Part shown: positions 35,866 through 46,894 of the stretch, piece by piece | Layout of the letters: each line of letters starts with the position of its first letter | Position numbering within the stretch: position 1 is the stretch's first letter | Assembly (NCBI RefSeq): GCF_016545825.1 | Contig: NC_052622.1 | Span: 12,095,001-12,159,000 of the forward strand | Direction: 5' to 3' | DNA: 64,000 nucleotides | From: Eucalyptus grandis | Taxonomy: Eukaryota > Streptophyta > Magnoliopsida > Myrtales > Myrtaceae | The notes under the pieces: model-generated | The model's database searches: none | What the model saw: only the letters and a program-made list of their open reading frames with translations | What the model was told of the DNA's origin: nothing | Program-made: the position numbers and the translations under genes

Positions 35866-36583
35866 TCTATTGTATTGACTTCAAGTAGGTATTAAAATGC
35901 CAGATCCTTCATGTCATTGCTTTGTGGTGTTTATCGTTTATACCATAATGAAAAGAGAAAGTAAAGAGGAGTGCAGGAAATTCATGAACAAAGTCAACAT
36001 GGGAAGAGCTCTCTCCAGATGAGCAAAAGTAAACTCTAATACAATTAAATTCTTTAAAAACCGAATAGATACAACTGTTTTACAGAATGCTAATCCTAAC
36101 AAACAAAAAAATTGTTGCAAAGTTTTTTAACAACACAATCACGAGAAGGAAAAGTTCAAGGAATAAAAAGGACTCCGTGAACAATAAGGAAGCCTTTTCT
36201 TTTCTCACTTCTCAGCAAACCATGCTTTGTTGTGGCACATCTCAGACTCTCTTTTAATCAGCGAAGTAGAGGGGAAAGAGGATGAGCACTCGTTTTATAA
36301 TGTCTCTTCACTCCTTTCGTCCTCCAATCCTCGCCCTTATTCAACTTGGAAGCAGGTTCGGACATCATGAAGCAAAGACGAAAATTTTCGAAAAGAAAGA
36401 AAGCGAGAACTTTCCAAGACCGTGTCTGACGGGTATGGCTGCACAATCCTTTACATCCCCGAAATCCAGAAAAACTGTGCAATTACTTCTGAAGCTGGAG
36501 TATCTTCCTATACCAGAGTGTAGCTTGAGATGGAGATGTCCGCTCGAGGCGAAGCGCGGATGTGCACAATACCAGAGGACACA
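35866..36583. other. Spacer of the PP2C inverted repeat
   Basis: The first part is likely the 3' flank of the left PP2C copy. A minus-strand frame (36365-36583) continues from the right PP2C copy but shows no further phosphatase motif. Confidence 0.6.
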
Positions 36584-36724
36584 GATCACCGCCGCCTCCT
36601 CCTTCCCCACCACCGCCACCACCGCCGTCAACCTCCCCATCCTCATCAACGTGTCCACCCCCTTCCCTCCAACCTCCTCGTCCATCTTTCCGCATGACGC
36701 CTCCATCACCTTCCTCCACTGTGA
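36584..36724 (-). pseudogene. PP2C fragment, second copy in the inverted repeat
   Basis: The minus-strand frame reads QWRKVMEASCGKMDEEV, then MRMGRLTAVVAVVGKEEAAV. It keeps the TAVVAVVGKEE strand that the left copy has lost (PP2C members usually have GSTAVVAVV here) but lacks the CRDRLHKLL segment kept on the left. After KEEAAVI the sequence no longer follows a PP2C, so the catalytic C-terminal half is absent. Upstream on this strand lie the repeated units and flank shared with the left arm. The two copies together hold more of the ancestral gene than either alone; both are non-functional. Confidence 0.8.
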
Positions 36725-37155
36725 AGGTAGCCGATCCGAAGCCAAATCGGAGAGAGCTGTAACTTCTTATCACTTGGAGTCTGCGACTTACAGCAAGAAC
36801 ATCCTCGCCGTCTTGCGCTGGGAAACCACACCGGAGCAGGGCGGAGAAGGAACACAACGACGCAGGCCGAAGAAGCAACGAGCTTTGGGGTAGAGAGCGA
36901 AGATGAGCCAGCGCCGGAGCAAGGCGGAGGAGCAACGTGCTTTGGGCCAAAGAGCAGAGATGACCCAGCCCCGGAGCAGGCCGGAGAAGCAACGCAACGT
37001 AGAGAGCGAATTCTCGCCCAAAATTTTGAATCGAGAAGGAAAGAAAGGAGGGAAGGCAAGCTCTAGCGTGGGGACTTTCGTTCTTCAGAATTGAGGAGAG
37101 AGAAAGCGCCATTAATGCATGCAGGCCTACTCCAAAAAAGGAGAGAGTAAAAAAA

Positions 37156-37713
37156 AAAAAAAATGTCGGTCCCTATACTGCAACAAACTTTCAATCGGCT
37201 CAATATTCATAAATGTCCAATCTAGTCCTTCTATTTTTCCTTTTTTTTTTGTTTTTTCTCTCTTCCCTCTGCTGGAGCCGGCGGAGGGAAGCCAGCATCG
37301 GGCGAGGGCCGTCCTCGCCCGACACCGGGTGCTCCTCGCCAGCGTCGAGCAAGGAGCTCCTCGCAAGGTTGCTCCCTCGCTAGATCCGCAAGGGAGCCCC
37401 TCGCTGGCATCGGGCGAGGGAGCACCCCGACGCCGAGTGAGGGGCACCCGAGGGCGTCGGACGCCGGACCCTCCGCGGCTCCGCTGGCTCCGGAAGGAGG
37501 AGAAAAAAAAAAAAAAAAAAAAATTAAAAAGGAAAAAAATAATGAAGGACTAGATTGGATGAATAGTTGAAGGACCAAATTGAGCCGATCAAAAATTCAT
37601 GGACTAGATTGGACATTTATCAATAGTTCAAGGACTAAATTGAGCCGATTGAAAGTTCAGGGATGAAATTGCACATTAGGCAAAAGTATAGGAACCATTT
37701 GTGACATTTTCCC
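37156..37713. mobile_element. Non-autonomous Mutator-like element 1 (558 bp, GC-rich core)
   Basis: The ends are long terminal inverted repeats: ATGTCGGTCCCTATACT with TTTCAATCGGCTCAAT inside on the left, and the reverse of ATGTCACAAATGGTTCCTAT with TTTCAATCGGCTCAAT on the right. TAAAAAAA flanks both sides (37148-37155 and 37714-37721), an 8-bp or longer target duplication blurred by the A-run. The other arm of the PP2C inverted repeat (around 34710) is uninterrupted at this point and serves as the empty site. The core (37270-37500) is GC-rich and has frames on both strands but no transposase. Confidence 0.8.
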
Positions 37714-37825
37714 TAAAAAAACAAGAACAGGTCTACCAATGACAGTAAATTTTTAAATAGAAAATGAAAAATAATATATTTTGTGCAGAAAAATCAGTGG
37801 AGCCGCTCGTGCTCACGTGGAGCCA

Positions 37826-38298
37826 CGTGTCACTTTCTCATTAGTCGGGAGCACGCTGACTTGACGCTTCAAGACCATCCAATATTTTCCCGGGGAAATC
37901 ACGCTTTTTGTGGCTTTTCGGAAATTTTTCGAACGACAAAACTCAAATTTAATTTTTAACCCTGTAAATAAATAAAAACTCCAATTTTTGGGGCACAATT
38001 TGGGCCATTTTCGAATTTTTTTGCTCATCCAACAAAAGAAATAATCCAAGAATAGAAAATCGGACAAATTTACAAATGAGAAAAAGTAAAAGAAGTTTTA
38101 TTCAAGGCACATAACTTTATCATTACTATGAGGAGCTAAATTTAGCTCTAGGGAAAAAAAGAAGGATTTATTGGAAAAAAAAAACATAAGGTTGAATTAA
38201 ACTAATCACTAATCAATACCTTTGTTTAATATTATTGCATCTCTCACGGTATTATTTTTCCAATTGATAAACAAGTTATCTATAATTTAATTTGATAA

Positions 38299-38330
<32 letters not shown>

Positions 38331-38907
38331 ATATGTATGCCAACAACTCTAATAATTCTTTTGTGGCGGTAGTTTATTTCAATATATTTGCTTAATCCAA
38401 ACAAAAGAATACAAGGGCCATCCATTCACATGCCTGACTTGTAAGGATTAAAGAAGAGCTAAAAGTTGTGAGTATTCATGAAGAAAATTCTAGGTTTGCA
38501 AAGGTTGGTAACCAAGCAAACTTGATAAAAAAAATACATCAAAAGAAAAAAAGTCAAAAAGAATGGATATTTAGGAGAAAACTTATAGGATGGAATCTTT
38601 TGGGACATTGTTCATTATCTATAATTCCCATTTGAATTATAACCAAATAGATTCACATCATACACATGGAGGCGGCTTCTCAAGTTTTCAAAATCTTTCC
38701 ACTTCCCCCTTTTTTTTTACGTCACCTACGCGTGGAATAAAAAATAACTATTTAATACTTACATAAAAAGGTTAAAGGTCGGTATAGATTTGCATGCATG
38801 GAGTTTAGAATTAATAATTCCAAAAAATCACATTATTTCAAATTTAAAATAAGTATCTTGACGGCGTGATGGATGTATGATATTACTAAAATAGGCAAGC
38901 CACCCTC
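37826..38907. other. Stretch without recognisable gene
   Basis: AT-rich DNA between the two inverted duplications. It holds an (AT)n(GT)n microsatellite at 38301-38330. Confidence 0.6.
38301..38330. repeat. (AT)n(GT)n compound microsatellite
   Basis: Five AT units are followed by ten GT units. Confidence 0.95.
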
Positions 38908-39066
38908 GAAGTTCCTCCTTTCTCTCTCTCGTCCCTCCACTCTCGCGTTCTCTCTTTCTGCTTGGGAGATTCGAGATTCGGAAGACTCTCTAGCCGCAAG
39001 CATTTCTGAGCAAATCAAAAGCAAGCAAGCGAATGCATGATTATGTGGACAAAAACATTTAAAAAC

Positions 39067-39260
39067 ACCATCGGCCGCGGTGGCTCCGCTGGATAAGACT
39101 CTGCTAATCCTCAGCCCAAAGGTGAAGGGTTTGAAATCCAGAGGAGGCGCTAGGTGTATGAAGTGTGAGGGGTGGTGAGTCATCCTACTTACATGTCACT
39201 TGGGGATTTACGGCGCGGCTGTCGGCTGCAAGTCGGTTCCTCCAATACCAAAAAAAAAAA
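39067..39260 (+). mobile_element. tRNA-derived SINE
   Basis: The element starts near GGCCGCGGTGGCTCCGCTGG, with an A-box-like TGGCTCCGCTGG and a B-box-like GGTTTGAAATCC, and ends in an A-run. AAAACATTTAAAAAC flanks it on both sides (39052-39066 and 39261-39275). The right arm of the large inverted duplication has this 15-mer once (about 61242-61258, reverse strand), giving an empty site. It should be transcribed by Pol III and moved by LINE enzymes; nothing is encoded. Confidence 0.85.
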
Positions 39261-39275
39261 AAAACATTTAAAAAC

Positions 39276-41822
39276 CACGTGGCAATTTAATCATTTATTT
39301 ATTTTATATAAAACAAGTACTTAACTCTCTTACCTAATTCAAATATAGTTGGAATGACGTTTCATTTTAGTTATATTTTCTAACTTTTCCAATCTTATGG
39401 TACCTCACTTTTTCTACTTTTTCTATTTGACGATGGTGTTAAGCTTTTCACGACCCTTAAGTTTTATTTTGATTATTATTATAAGCACGAGATATATTTC
39501 ATTTGAACTTATCTTTGAAGAAGAAGCTGTGAAAATGGGATGGAGGTTTCATTCTTTGCTTGCCCGATTTGTTGTGTGATTAATGTATTAATGTGGAATA
39601 GTGATGTTTAATTGTAGGTTTGCCCACATTGACTTTACAAAATCGGTGGTTAATCTCGCGACCCCATCGATGAGGCTTAGACCGAGAGGCCACGGTGATA
39701 GTGATGGTTTGACCGTGGCAGGGGAGGTTGGAAGTTGTGGTGGTGGAAGGGGTGATGGAGGTCAGGTGGTTGTGGTACCCAAACCAACAGAGCCACCATT
39801 TCACCACCAAAATTAGAGGTAAATTTGCTTTTGAAGATTTACCTATAATCCATCCTAACAACTAAGAAGTAGGAGGCGGGTATATTCATTTAACACTATT
39901 AATACTCATTGAAGAGCTTATTTACTTATAGGTAGTTGTATTTTTTTATTAATTTTCTTGTCAATCTTGAAATTACGGGTTCAAAATCAATGGTGTACAA
40001 TATTATTGATATTTTGCTAATATTGCGAGGCTAGCTCCTCTCCAGCAAATTAGAAAGGTGTTTGGAAAATAAATTGAAAATAGAGGTCCCAAAAAATAGG
40101 AAGTTTTGGAGAAGAAAGAAAGAGGAACCCGCGGTTCAAGAAGAGCGAGTGAGGCGGAGCAAGAAATGGCTCCTCCCGCCAAAAGGGAATAGGAGCGAAT
40201 GACCTTGGACCAAACTCCAATCAGATGTCGACCCCAGAGAGACACGACACTTTAGCACTGCAAATTAAATGAATAAATAAATAGATAAAAAGGGAAGAAG
40301 TGACCGTCTTCTTCTCCTTCCCATAAAGAGCGTAAGATGCAGGCATTTGGTCTCTTTTCAAACCACCCCTCAAAACTCGAGAAATTTTTTTTTTTAAAAA
40401 GGAAAAAAATATCATGCTTTAGAATAATATTTTACTCTAGTTATAAAAGAAACACAGGTGCATTGGAAGGCTTTAGAAAATGGAAGCTGGGGAGGGAGAT
40501 AGAGGATTTGGATGGAAAATAATTTTTTTGCTCCTTTTATTTTCCAAAAACAGCACAGCAGCCTTGATAATTTTTATTATGTTGGTCCTCGCATGCATTC
40601 ATCGCATTTCCTTCTTCCTTTTAAAAAAGCATGAGCTAATTCTATCTTATTAAAAGAGTTTAGGTGTGAAAGAAATTTTTTATATAAATGGAGGAGGGTG
40701 TTGTGATTTGTAGGGATGGTGATGGGTCCAACATTTTGATCTTACTCGAACCGCTCCGAAATTGACACCTAAATTTGAAAGAGATTTTGGCCAGGCCAGT
40801 ACAAATGAAAGAAAATAAATTAAAAGGAAGGAGACTGTGCCTTGGCCGCGCTGATCTTTAACACCTATTGGAATTTGCGTCTTGAAAAATGAAACAAAAA
40901 GGAGAAAGAAGTTTCGGTCAAAAAGCAGGGCAATATCCTCCCACAGGTCCCACAGGAGCGGGGAGCACGTGGGTCAAAACAAGATGAAAGAAAGTTAAAT
41001 TTGACAGCTTTGTACTTTGACTTGAAGGACAAGCTTCGTGAGTCGGACTTCAGGAACGCCTATAAATAAATAAATAAATAACGAAGGAGTGAGCGAGGCG
41101 GGGGGACGAGGGCTCGGGAGCGAGGTGGCCACGACGGGACTAAAAAAACTCTCTTTTCTTCGCCCGATCTTATTGGACACTACCGCCTGGGAATATCAGT
41201 TTCGAGGCGGAGAGGCCCCACCGCGAAGAACCCTATTCCAGCCGTATCACAAATTAGTTAATAATTTTTAATTTGACTTTTGGTATATTTTCGTCGCCTA
41301 ATTTTCTGTGAAATCGTAATCTTCTTCCTATCAATGAAATTCTCGATTGATCTTTAAAATTAAGAATTATTTTCCATATCATTTTCGAATTTTAATGAAT
41401 ATGGATAATATTTCTTTTGATATGATTTCTTTATTTTGCTCATTTAAAGAAAACCCATATATATATATATATATATATATACTTGTATTCGTATTTTATT
41501 TATTCTGAATTAATCAAAAAAATTGTTTTAGAAACATAAAAAATATCATGCCATCTCACCTAGGTCACATCATCCTGAGGATTGAGGATTTAAAAGTGGC
41601 ATATATTTAACACTTTTCGTTATTAGATTAGATTATATAATTAATATGGTATGGCTATTATATTAAATTCTCATATTAGATTCATATTCATGGGCATTCG
41701 GGCATTCATGCAAATGCAAATTAGCTTCAAATAAGTGAAAATCCAACAAATTTCAAATTTGAAAGATTGACAAATCTTAATAATTTATTTCCTGCTATGT
41801 TAACAATTTATTTAAAGTATAG
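39276..41822. other. Outer part of left arm, no intact gene
   Basis: Collinear with 59092-61240 reversed. A gene-like segment at 39690-39820 reads GGGRGDGGQVVVVPKPTEPP and ends at a possible AGAG/GTAAAT donor; the right arm has the same segment (60830-60960, minus strand) with different indels. It may be a leader exon of the COP1-like gene, but no RING domain is found. No other domain seen. Confidence 0.5.
41457..41481. repeat. (TA)n microsatellite, left arm
   Basis: About twelve TA units. The matching place in the right arm (59427-59488) is a longer (AC)n(AT)n compound tract. Confidence 0.9.
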
Positions 41823-42138
41823 GTAATGATTGTCCAACTTAACTTGATTTTGGCATCCGGTTGGAATTTAGAGTATTCTTATCTCCGAAGTGCCTCTCCC
41901 CCTCCGTCTCCCCGTGTAAGCTTATTTAAAAGAAGAAGACGGTCGGTCAAAACCGTGTTGAACAAAAAAAAAAGTATCAAAAACCGCATCTCCCGTCGAA
42001 CATTTGTGGCGCTGCAAGAGGTTAGTCCTTGCTAGTTTTTCTTTTCCTGATTTTTCAAAAGGTGGAAGTTTCGTTGAGGCATAGAGTCCATGGAAGGCAT
42101 CTCCAAATTTTGGCAAATTTTGGCAAACGCCTAAATGG
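41823..42138 (+). pseudogene. COP1: COP1 exon relics, left arm
   Basis: Two exons mirror those of the right arm. Exon X' (41823-42020) follows acceptor TATAG and ends at GCAAGAG/GTTAG; it keeps KKVSKTASP in one frame, the segment after the RING of COP1, but the preceding LLKKTSARQ part is degraded by an A-run and frame changes. Exon Y' (42062-42138) begins GTGGAAGTTTC after AAAAG and ends AAATGG/GTATC; it contains a local duplication (CAAATTTTGGCAAATTTTGG) and is out of frame. COP1 is the E3 ligase that represses light signalling. This copy is more decayed than the right arm and certainly does not encode COP1. Confidence 0.7.
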
Positions 42139-42579
42139 GTATCTATATGAGTCTGTGGTAACAAGGTCCAGGCTCTTTATGGAAGCTAGTGCATTACTTT
42201 ACTTCATATGCACAAAGAAGGTAATTTAATCACAACTTTCTGCTGATATGTTTTGTAGTGGACTGAAATTGTAACTCATCACATGCCTTAATCAAATTTT
42301 AGCTAGATCTCTTTTCTGGCTAAGTAAACCACGAGCCACAATATAAGTATTAAGCCAAAGCTCAATTGAGTGATCCAATTACGAGATTGCTGAACTTGTC
42401 TCTTTTGAGGAATTGAACCTGTGATGTTGATCCTTTCCTTGAACTTGTTCGTACTTCTTTATGGATAGCATTTCAATCATAGAAAAACATAGTTGACCTT
42501 CATCTTAATAACCTTAGCTGGAGATGACTAAACTATCCAATGATGCTCCATTATCATTATCTTCTTTGCATTATTCAAA
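42139..42579. other. Intron-like part of left arm
   Basis: Collinear with 52780-53010 reversed, which is intronic to the COP1-like relic on that side. No coding segment seen. Confidence 0.6.
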
Positions 42580-45060
42580 ATTTATGTATGATTAACTTTT
42601 TTTATTTTTATGAGAAACTTATGATGAATTATGCTCCTGGGGCTTGCTTGGCATTGGGTATTTACCAAACGTGTAGCTAAGAACTTATTTTACTTCTATC
42701 CTAATTAATTATTTTATTTTTTATTTGGCGTGGAGAACAAAATAATTTGGAATGAGTTGGCTTGGATTATTAAAGATCATTTTTTTGAGTTGAAATATAT
42801 TCTGCTAATATGGCCTTTTGATTATCCATAGGATTATCCATATGAATAGTTTATTATTTTTATTTGATGAATCTCCTAATTAATTATTTTATTTTTTAAT
42901 TTGATGAATTTATTTTGATTAATAAGTGGACAAAATGTAAAGCAAAGGAGTAACTATTTTGAATTAATTTTTTTTGGGTAAATTTAACTTTGAATTAAGT
43001 AAATTTAATAGGGAGACTAAACATAACATGCCATGGCCATGCCCATTCCCATGCCTCCCATTCCCATGCCCTTGCCTCCCATTCCCATGCCCTTGCTGTG
43101 CTCAATGTTTAAACTCAAGTTTTTCTAGGAAAAAACAAACTAAATTAAGAGAGTTAACTGAATAGACCATTTTATCTAAAAATAGATATTCATTAACTTT
43201 TTCTTTTTTATTCCTCCCTAGCTTAGCTAAGCTATGGGGTCTTGCTTGGGGAAGGAGTTGGTCTAGGTATTACTTTGTTTTGTTTCTACTTCTCTCCCTC
43301 ATTAATTATTTTATTTTTTATTTGATGAATTTGTTTTGATTAATAAGTGGACAAATATACTTCTCTCCCTAATTAATTATTTTTTTGATGAATTTATTTT
43401 GATTAGTAAGTCGAAAAAATTAAACTATTTTAAATTAATTATTTTGGTAAACATGCCCGACCCATTCTTATGTAAAGTATATGTTCTAGAGCCCGTGCCT
43501 AGTGTAGTAGAGCATTGGGATTTTCTTTTTCTAAGTAAACAGATTTATTTTGATTTATTTTGATTACTAAGAGACTAAACTAAACACACCATATACCCCA
43601 TACGTTTTTCATTATCATCATTATCTTCTTTGCATTATTCAAAATTTATTGAAAATTTATGTATGATTAACTTTTTTTTTTTATTTTGAGGAACTCATGA
43701 TGAATTATGCTTGTGGGCCTTGCTTGGCCTTCCTAAGGTAAGTTACTTAAGTTTGTTACTAAAGAAGAGCATAGGTTTTTTTTTTTTTTTTTTTTTTTTT
43801 TTATGAATTTATTTTACTTCTCTCCTAATTAATTGTTTTATTTTTTAATTTTTTTGCATAAATTTAACAAGGAGACTAAACATAACATGCCATGCCCATC
43901 CCATTCCAATGCCCGTGTGCAGCGGTGGTGATAATTTTTTTGGGATTTCCTTTTTCTAGGTAAACGGATTTATCTTGATTACTAAGAGACTAATTTTCAC
44001 TATCATTTGCATTATTCAAAATTTATGATTAATTTTTTTTTATTTCGTGGAAATTATGATGAATTATGGTTGTGGGCTTGCTTGGCATTACTCAAGCTAA
44101 GTTACTTAAGTTTTGGAGTATGGATTTTCTTGTAATTATTTTCTTTTGTTTTATTATGCATAGTTTTTCTTAGTAAAGAAGAGTAATGAATAGTTTATTT
44201 ATTTTTTATTTGATGAATCTCCTAATTAATTTTTTTTTTAATTTGATGAATTTATGTTGATTAATAAGTGGATAAGATGCAAAGCAAAGGAGTAACTATT
44301 TTTAATTAATTTTTGGTAAATTTAACAAGGAGACTAAACATAACATGACATGCCATGCCCATTCCGTGCCCAATGTTTAAACTCAAGTTTTTCCAAGGGA
44401 AAAACAAACCGTCTAAAAATAGATGTTTGGAGCTTGGATGAGGATTATTAAAGATCATTAACTTATTTTATTTTATTTAGGAACTTAATCAACCCACTTC
44501 GGTTGGTTAGCTTAGGTAAGGTTGGTTAGCTTTGCTAAGGTATGCGGGGGTTGCTTAGGGCCGGTGAAGATGGAAATCTTAATTATTTTGTTTTGTTTCA
44601 ATTGGTACTTTCTTGGCCATTATACTTCTCTCTCTAATTAATTATTTTATTTTTTATTTGATGAATTTATTTTGATTAATAAGTGGACAAAAAGTAAATG
44701 AGGGAAGAACTAAACTATTTTGAATTAAAACTAACTCCAGTAAACAATTTATTTTGATTAAACAAGTAAAGGGAAAAAGAAGAGACTAAACTAGATAGAG
44801 ACCATAGAGTTTTCATGTTTATTTTGATCATCATAATTATCTTCTTTACTTTGATTATTTAAAATTTTTGTACCAGTAACTTTTTTATTTTTGAGGTACT
44901 TATCATGAATTTATTTCTCCTTTGTATTAAGTGTAGAGCATTGGATATTTTCAAAATAAGACTAGCACTAACTAATTCAATGATAGTTTCTCATTTTGAT
45001 TAAACTAGTATTAGTTTTAATTAATTATTTCATTTTTTAATTTGGTGAACTCCAGGGAAC
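42580..45060 (+). repeat. Left tandem array of CCATGCC/GCTTGCTTGG units
   Basis: Four to six diverged units of about 350-500 bp, all in plus orientation. Landmarks in order: GATGAATTATG then GCTTGCTTGGC, TTAAGTTAC or similar, TTAATTATTTTATTTTTTA, GATTAATAAGTGGACAAA, GGAGACTAAACATAACATGCC (split variants), CCATTCCCATGCC, AAACTCAAGTTTTTC, and ACTAAGAGACTAA. Landmark positions include 42596, 43012, 43670, 43873, 44030, 44330 and 44640. The array starts right after the intron acceptor at 42841 at its inner edge and has no coding potential that I recognise. Confidence 0.85.
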
Positions 45061-45214
45061 AAGTTTGAATTAAATTTTTTGGGTAAATTTAAAAGGGGTG
45101 CCTCTAGTACCTAATTAGATAGTATGAGCTAGGGGACAGGCAAAATTGGCAAATTGGATGAAGTGTTTAAGCTAGGATTATGTTAAAATTAGTATTTACT
45201 GATTCTTTAAAAAG

Positions 45215-45300
45215 AAATTTAGGACAGAGAGTGGCAACTCCACGCCGGATGAAAGAGAGGCAAGGGTGACGGTGACCTTCGTGGACCCCACCCTGGGGCG
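45215..45300 (+). other. Possible Ty3/gypsy leader with primer-binding-like site
   Basis: GACAGAGAGTGGCAACTCCA resembles the leader and primer site of several plant gypsy elements (typically GAGAGTGGCGACTC). The following 150 bp is GC-rich but shows no gag. A short scrap at best. Confidence 0.35.
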
Positions 45301-45769
45301 GTGGCTTCGTTTCATGCCGCTACCACGGGAGAAAAGCTTGAAGGTCTTTAAAAAATTATTAAATAATTCTTCTTCTTTTTTAAGTCCAAATGGTCACCTT
45401 CATCACCGTACGACACGACGCCCAACTCCGTCATACTTGTGAAACAAAAATTTAATCAATTTGTGTTCTTCTGAGCAGAAAAAAAAAAAACCCCGACTCA
45501 AAATTTCTATTTCTGATTCTCAAATACTGAATAATATAATTTTAATTTCTGCATATCATTATATTATTACTTCAAGATGGAGGAGCTGCACTTCACCGGC
45601 GACGTGCTGGTCACAAATTCCTCTTCCTTCCTCTCTTGGACTGAGTAATCTGGACTGAGTAATCTGCTTCGTTATCTCACCATGCACTTTAGCAGCTTCT
45701 GTAGCTTCAGAACTTGAGAGGATAGGGTCATCATTAATGACAGAGGTTATTGCAAATCTTCCTCCATTT

Positions 45770-46020
45770 CATCCTCACCGAACATGGGTGCTTGTCATGA
45801 GCTTTCTAATTCGCAGAGAGTTCGAGACAGACATAGGAGAACTCCCAATCCACCTAGAACTTGTTACTCCTTCCAACATTCCGTATCCCAATATCAGATA
45901 ATGAATCTCCACATTAGCACAGGAATGGCTTGGAATCCAGTGATTCTCCACCATCTACATCTGTCCTATGTGCTACAGGACAAGCATTAGTGGAGTGACC
46001 AGACTTAACCTAAGAACACG
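45770..46020 (-). pseudogene. Retrotransposon gag scrap with zinc-knuckle-like segment
   Basis: The minus strand reads VKSGHSTNACPVAHRTDVDG, like the GHxxxxCP end of a CCHC knuckle, but the two leading cysteines are displaced by a stop and indel. The region further along (RTDVDGGE, then frame changes) is unrecognised. It lies in the centre of the large inverted duplication. Confidence 0.4.
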
Positions 46021-46029
46021 AAACATGTT

Positions 46030-46740
46030 TGGTTAGGGCAAAATAACTAACATTTGGCGTTCCGCCCAAACAGAACAAAATATTAAAAATCCTATACTTA
46101 TATGCCAAAAAAGGCTATAAGTTTGAGGTTTTTGTTGTAGAAAAAGTTTTAGAGTACATTTTTTTTTTTGGGATAAATTTCTCCTAAGGTTTAATTTAAG
46201 GTAAGGTATAACTTAAGGTTTTTGTTATTTACAAAACCCTCCTAGACACATACTAAAATTAAATATATATTGCCACCGAGAGAGAGGACAAAATATTGTT
46301 CCCAGAAATTTTTTGTTCTCCCGTCCACTCTAACCAAAGAGTGAATCGCTCTTTTTTTCAATTATTTAATAAGTTAATATCCTTGAATCCCCACGCTTCA
46401 AGTCTTAACCCCACTTTAATCATCCTCAAGGAGATCTTGGGAGAAGCTCTTGAACAAACTAAGGGTAAGAATGTTGAATTGCAATTTTCTTTTTGGAGGT
46501 TTAAAACTGGGGTTACAACTCATATATATACTTAAAAAATAAATTTATTCTTAGGCCCTGGGTAGTTAAAAAAGAGTTTTGTCTGGGTAGTTAAAAAAGA
46601 GGATAATAGGGTTAGGGTTTTTCTTTCCATAGACAAATTTGAAATTTGGCTATTACTGACGGATTTTTTTTTTTTTTTTTTTTTTTGTTAAGTAGTGTTC
46701 AACTCTATCCAACTCTCTATGCAAGCGTCATTTTATCAAA
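46030..46740 (-). repeat. Dispersed repeat family, copy C
   Basis: Reverse complement of parts of copies A (13230-13450) and B (31880-32500). Shared words include AAGGTAAGGTATAACTTAAG, GGGAGAAGCTCTTGAACAAA and CTACCCAGACAAAACTC on the reverse. The plus strand here keeps a frame reading KLISLNPHASSLNPTLIIL and LKEILGEALEQTKGKNVEL that is also open in copy B. Confidence 0.65.
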
Positions 46741-46894
46741 TTATTGAAGTTGAATTATGAAGATATGTCACGCCCATCTCCAAATTATTGAAAAAAAATA
46801 TTAAACTAGTTTCTCCAAGTTTCTCGTGCATATACTTTACTTGAATTGAATTTTCTTGATTAGTCAATCTTTGCAAATAAACTTTATTTATGAT

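Larger units (their letters stand above)
34617..37825. repeat. Inverted duplication built on a PP2C gene
   Basis: Left arm 34617 to about 35350 is the reverse complement of right arm about 36645 to 37825. The arms share GGTTTTTCTGCACAAATTAT against its reverse near 37775, TTTACTGTCATTGATGG against its reverse near 37738, GTAGGCCTGC, and the PP2C segment KVMEASCGKMD. The right arm is split by the Mutator-like insertion at 37156-37713. The left arm keeps about 125 bp (35155-35275) missing from the right arm, while the right arm keeps sequence missing from the left. The spacer (35350-36645) contains the last PP2C exon of the left copy. Confidence 0.9.

Noticed and set aside
36282..36893. 203-residue plus-strand frame
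   Set aside because: It runs antisense through the PP2C remnant and the 57-bp repeat units; composition and repeat length explain it.
39067..39260. Considered as a functional tRNA gene
   Set aside because: It has A- and B-box-like promoters but no cloverleaf with acceptor stem, and it has a poly-A end and target duplication, which fit a SINE.
43020..43110. CCATGCC repeats suspected as a CRISPR array or protein repeat
   Set aside because: Spacing is irregular, there are no unique spacers of constant length, and the context is plant nuclear DNA.
45461..45658. Short frame with EQKKKKPRLKIS
   Set aside because: A lysine run from a poly-A tract; no other support.
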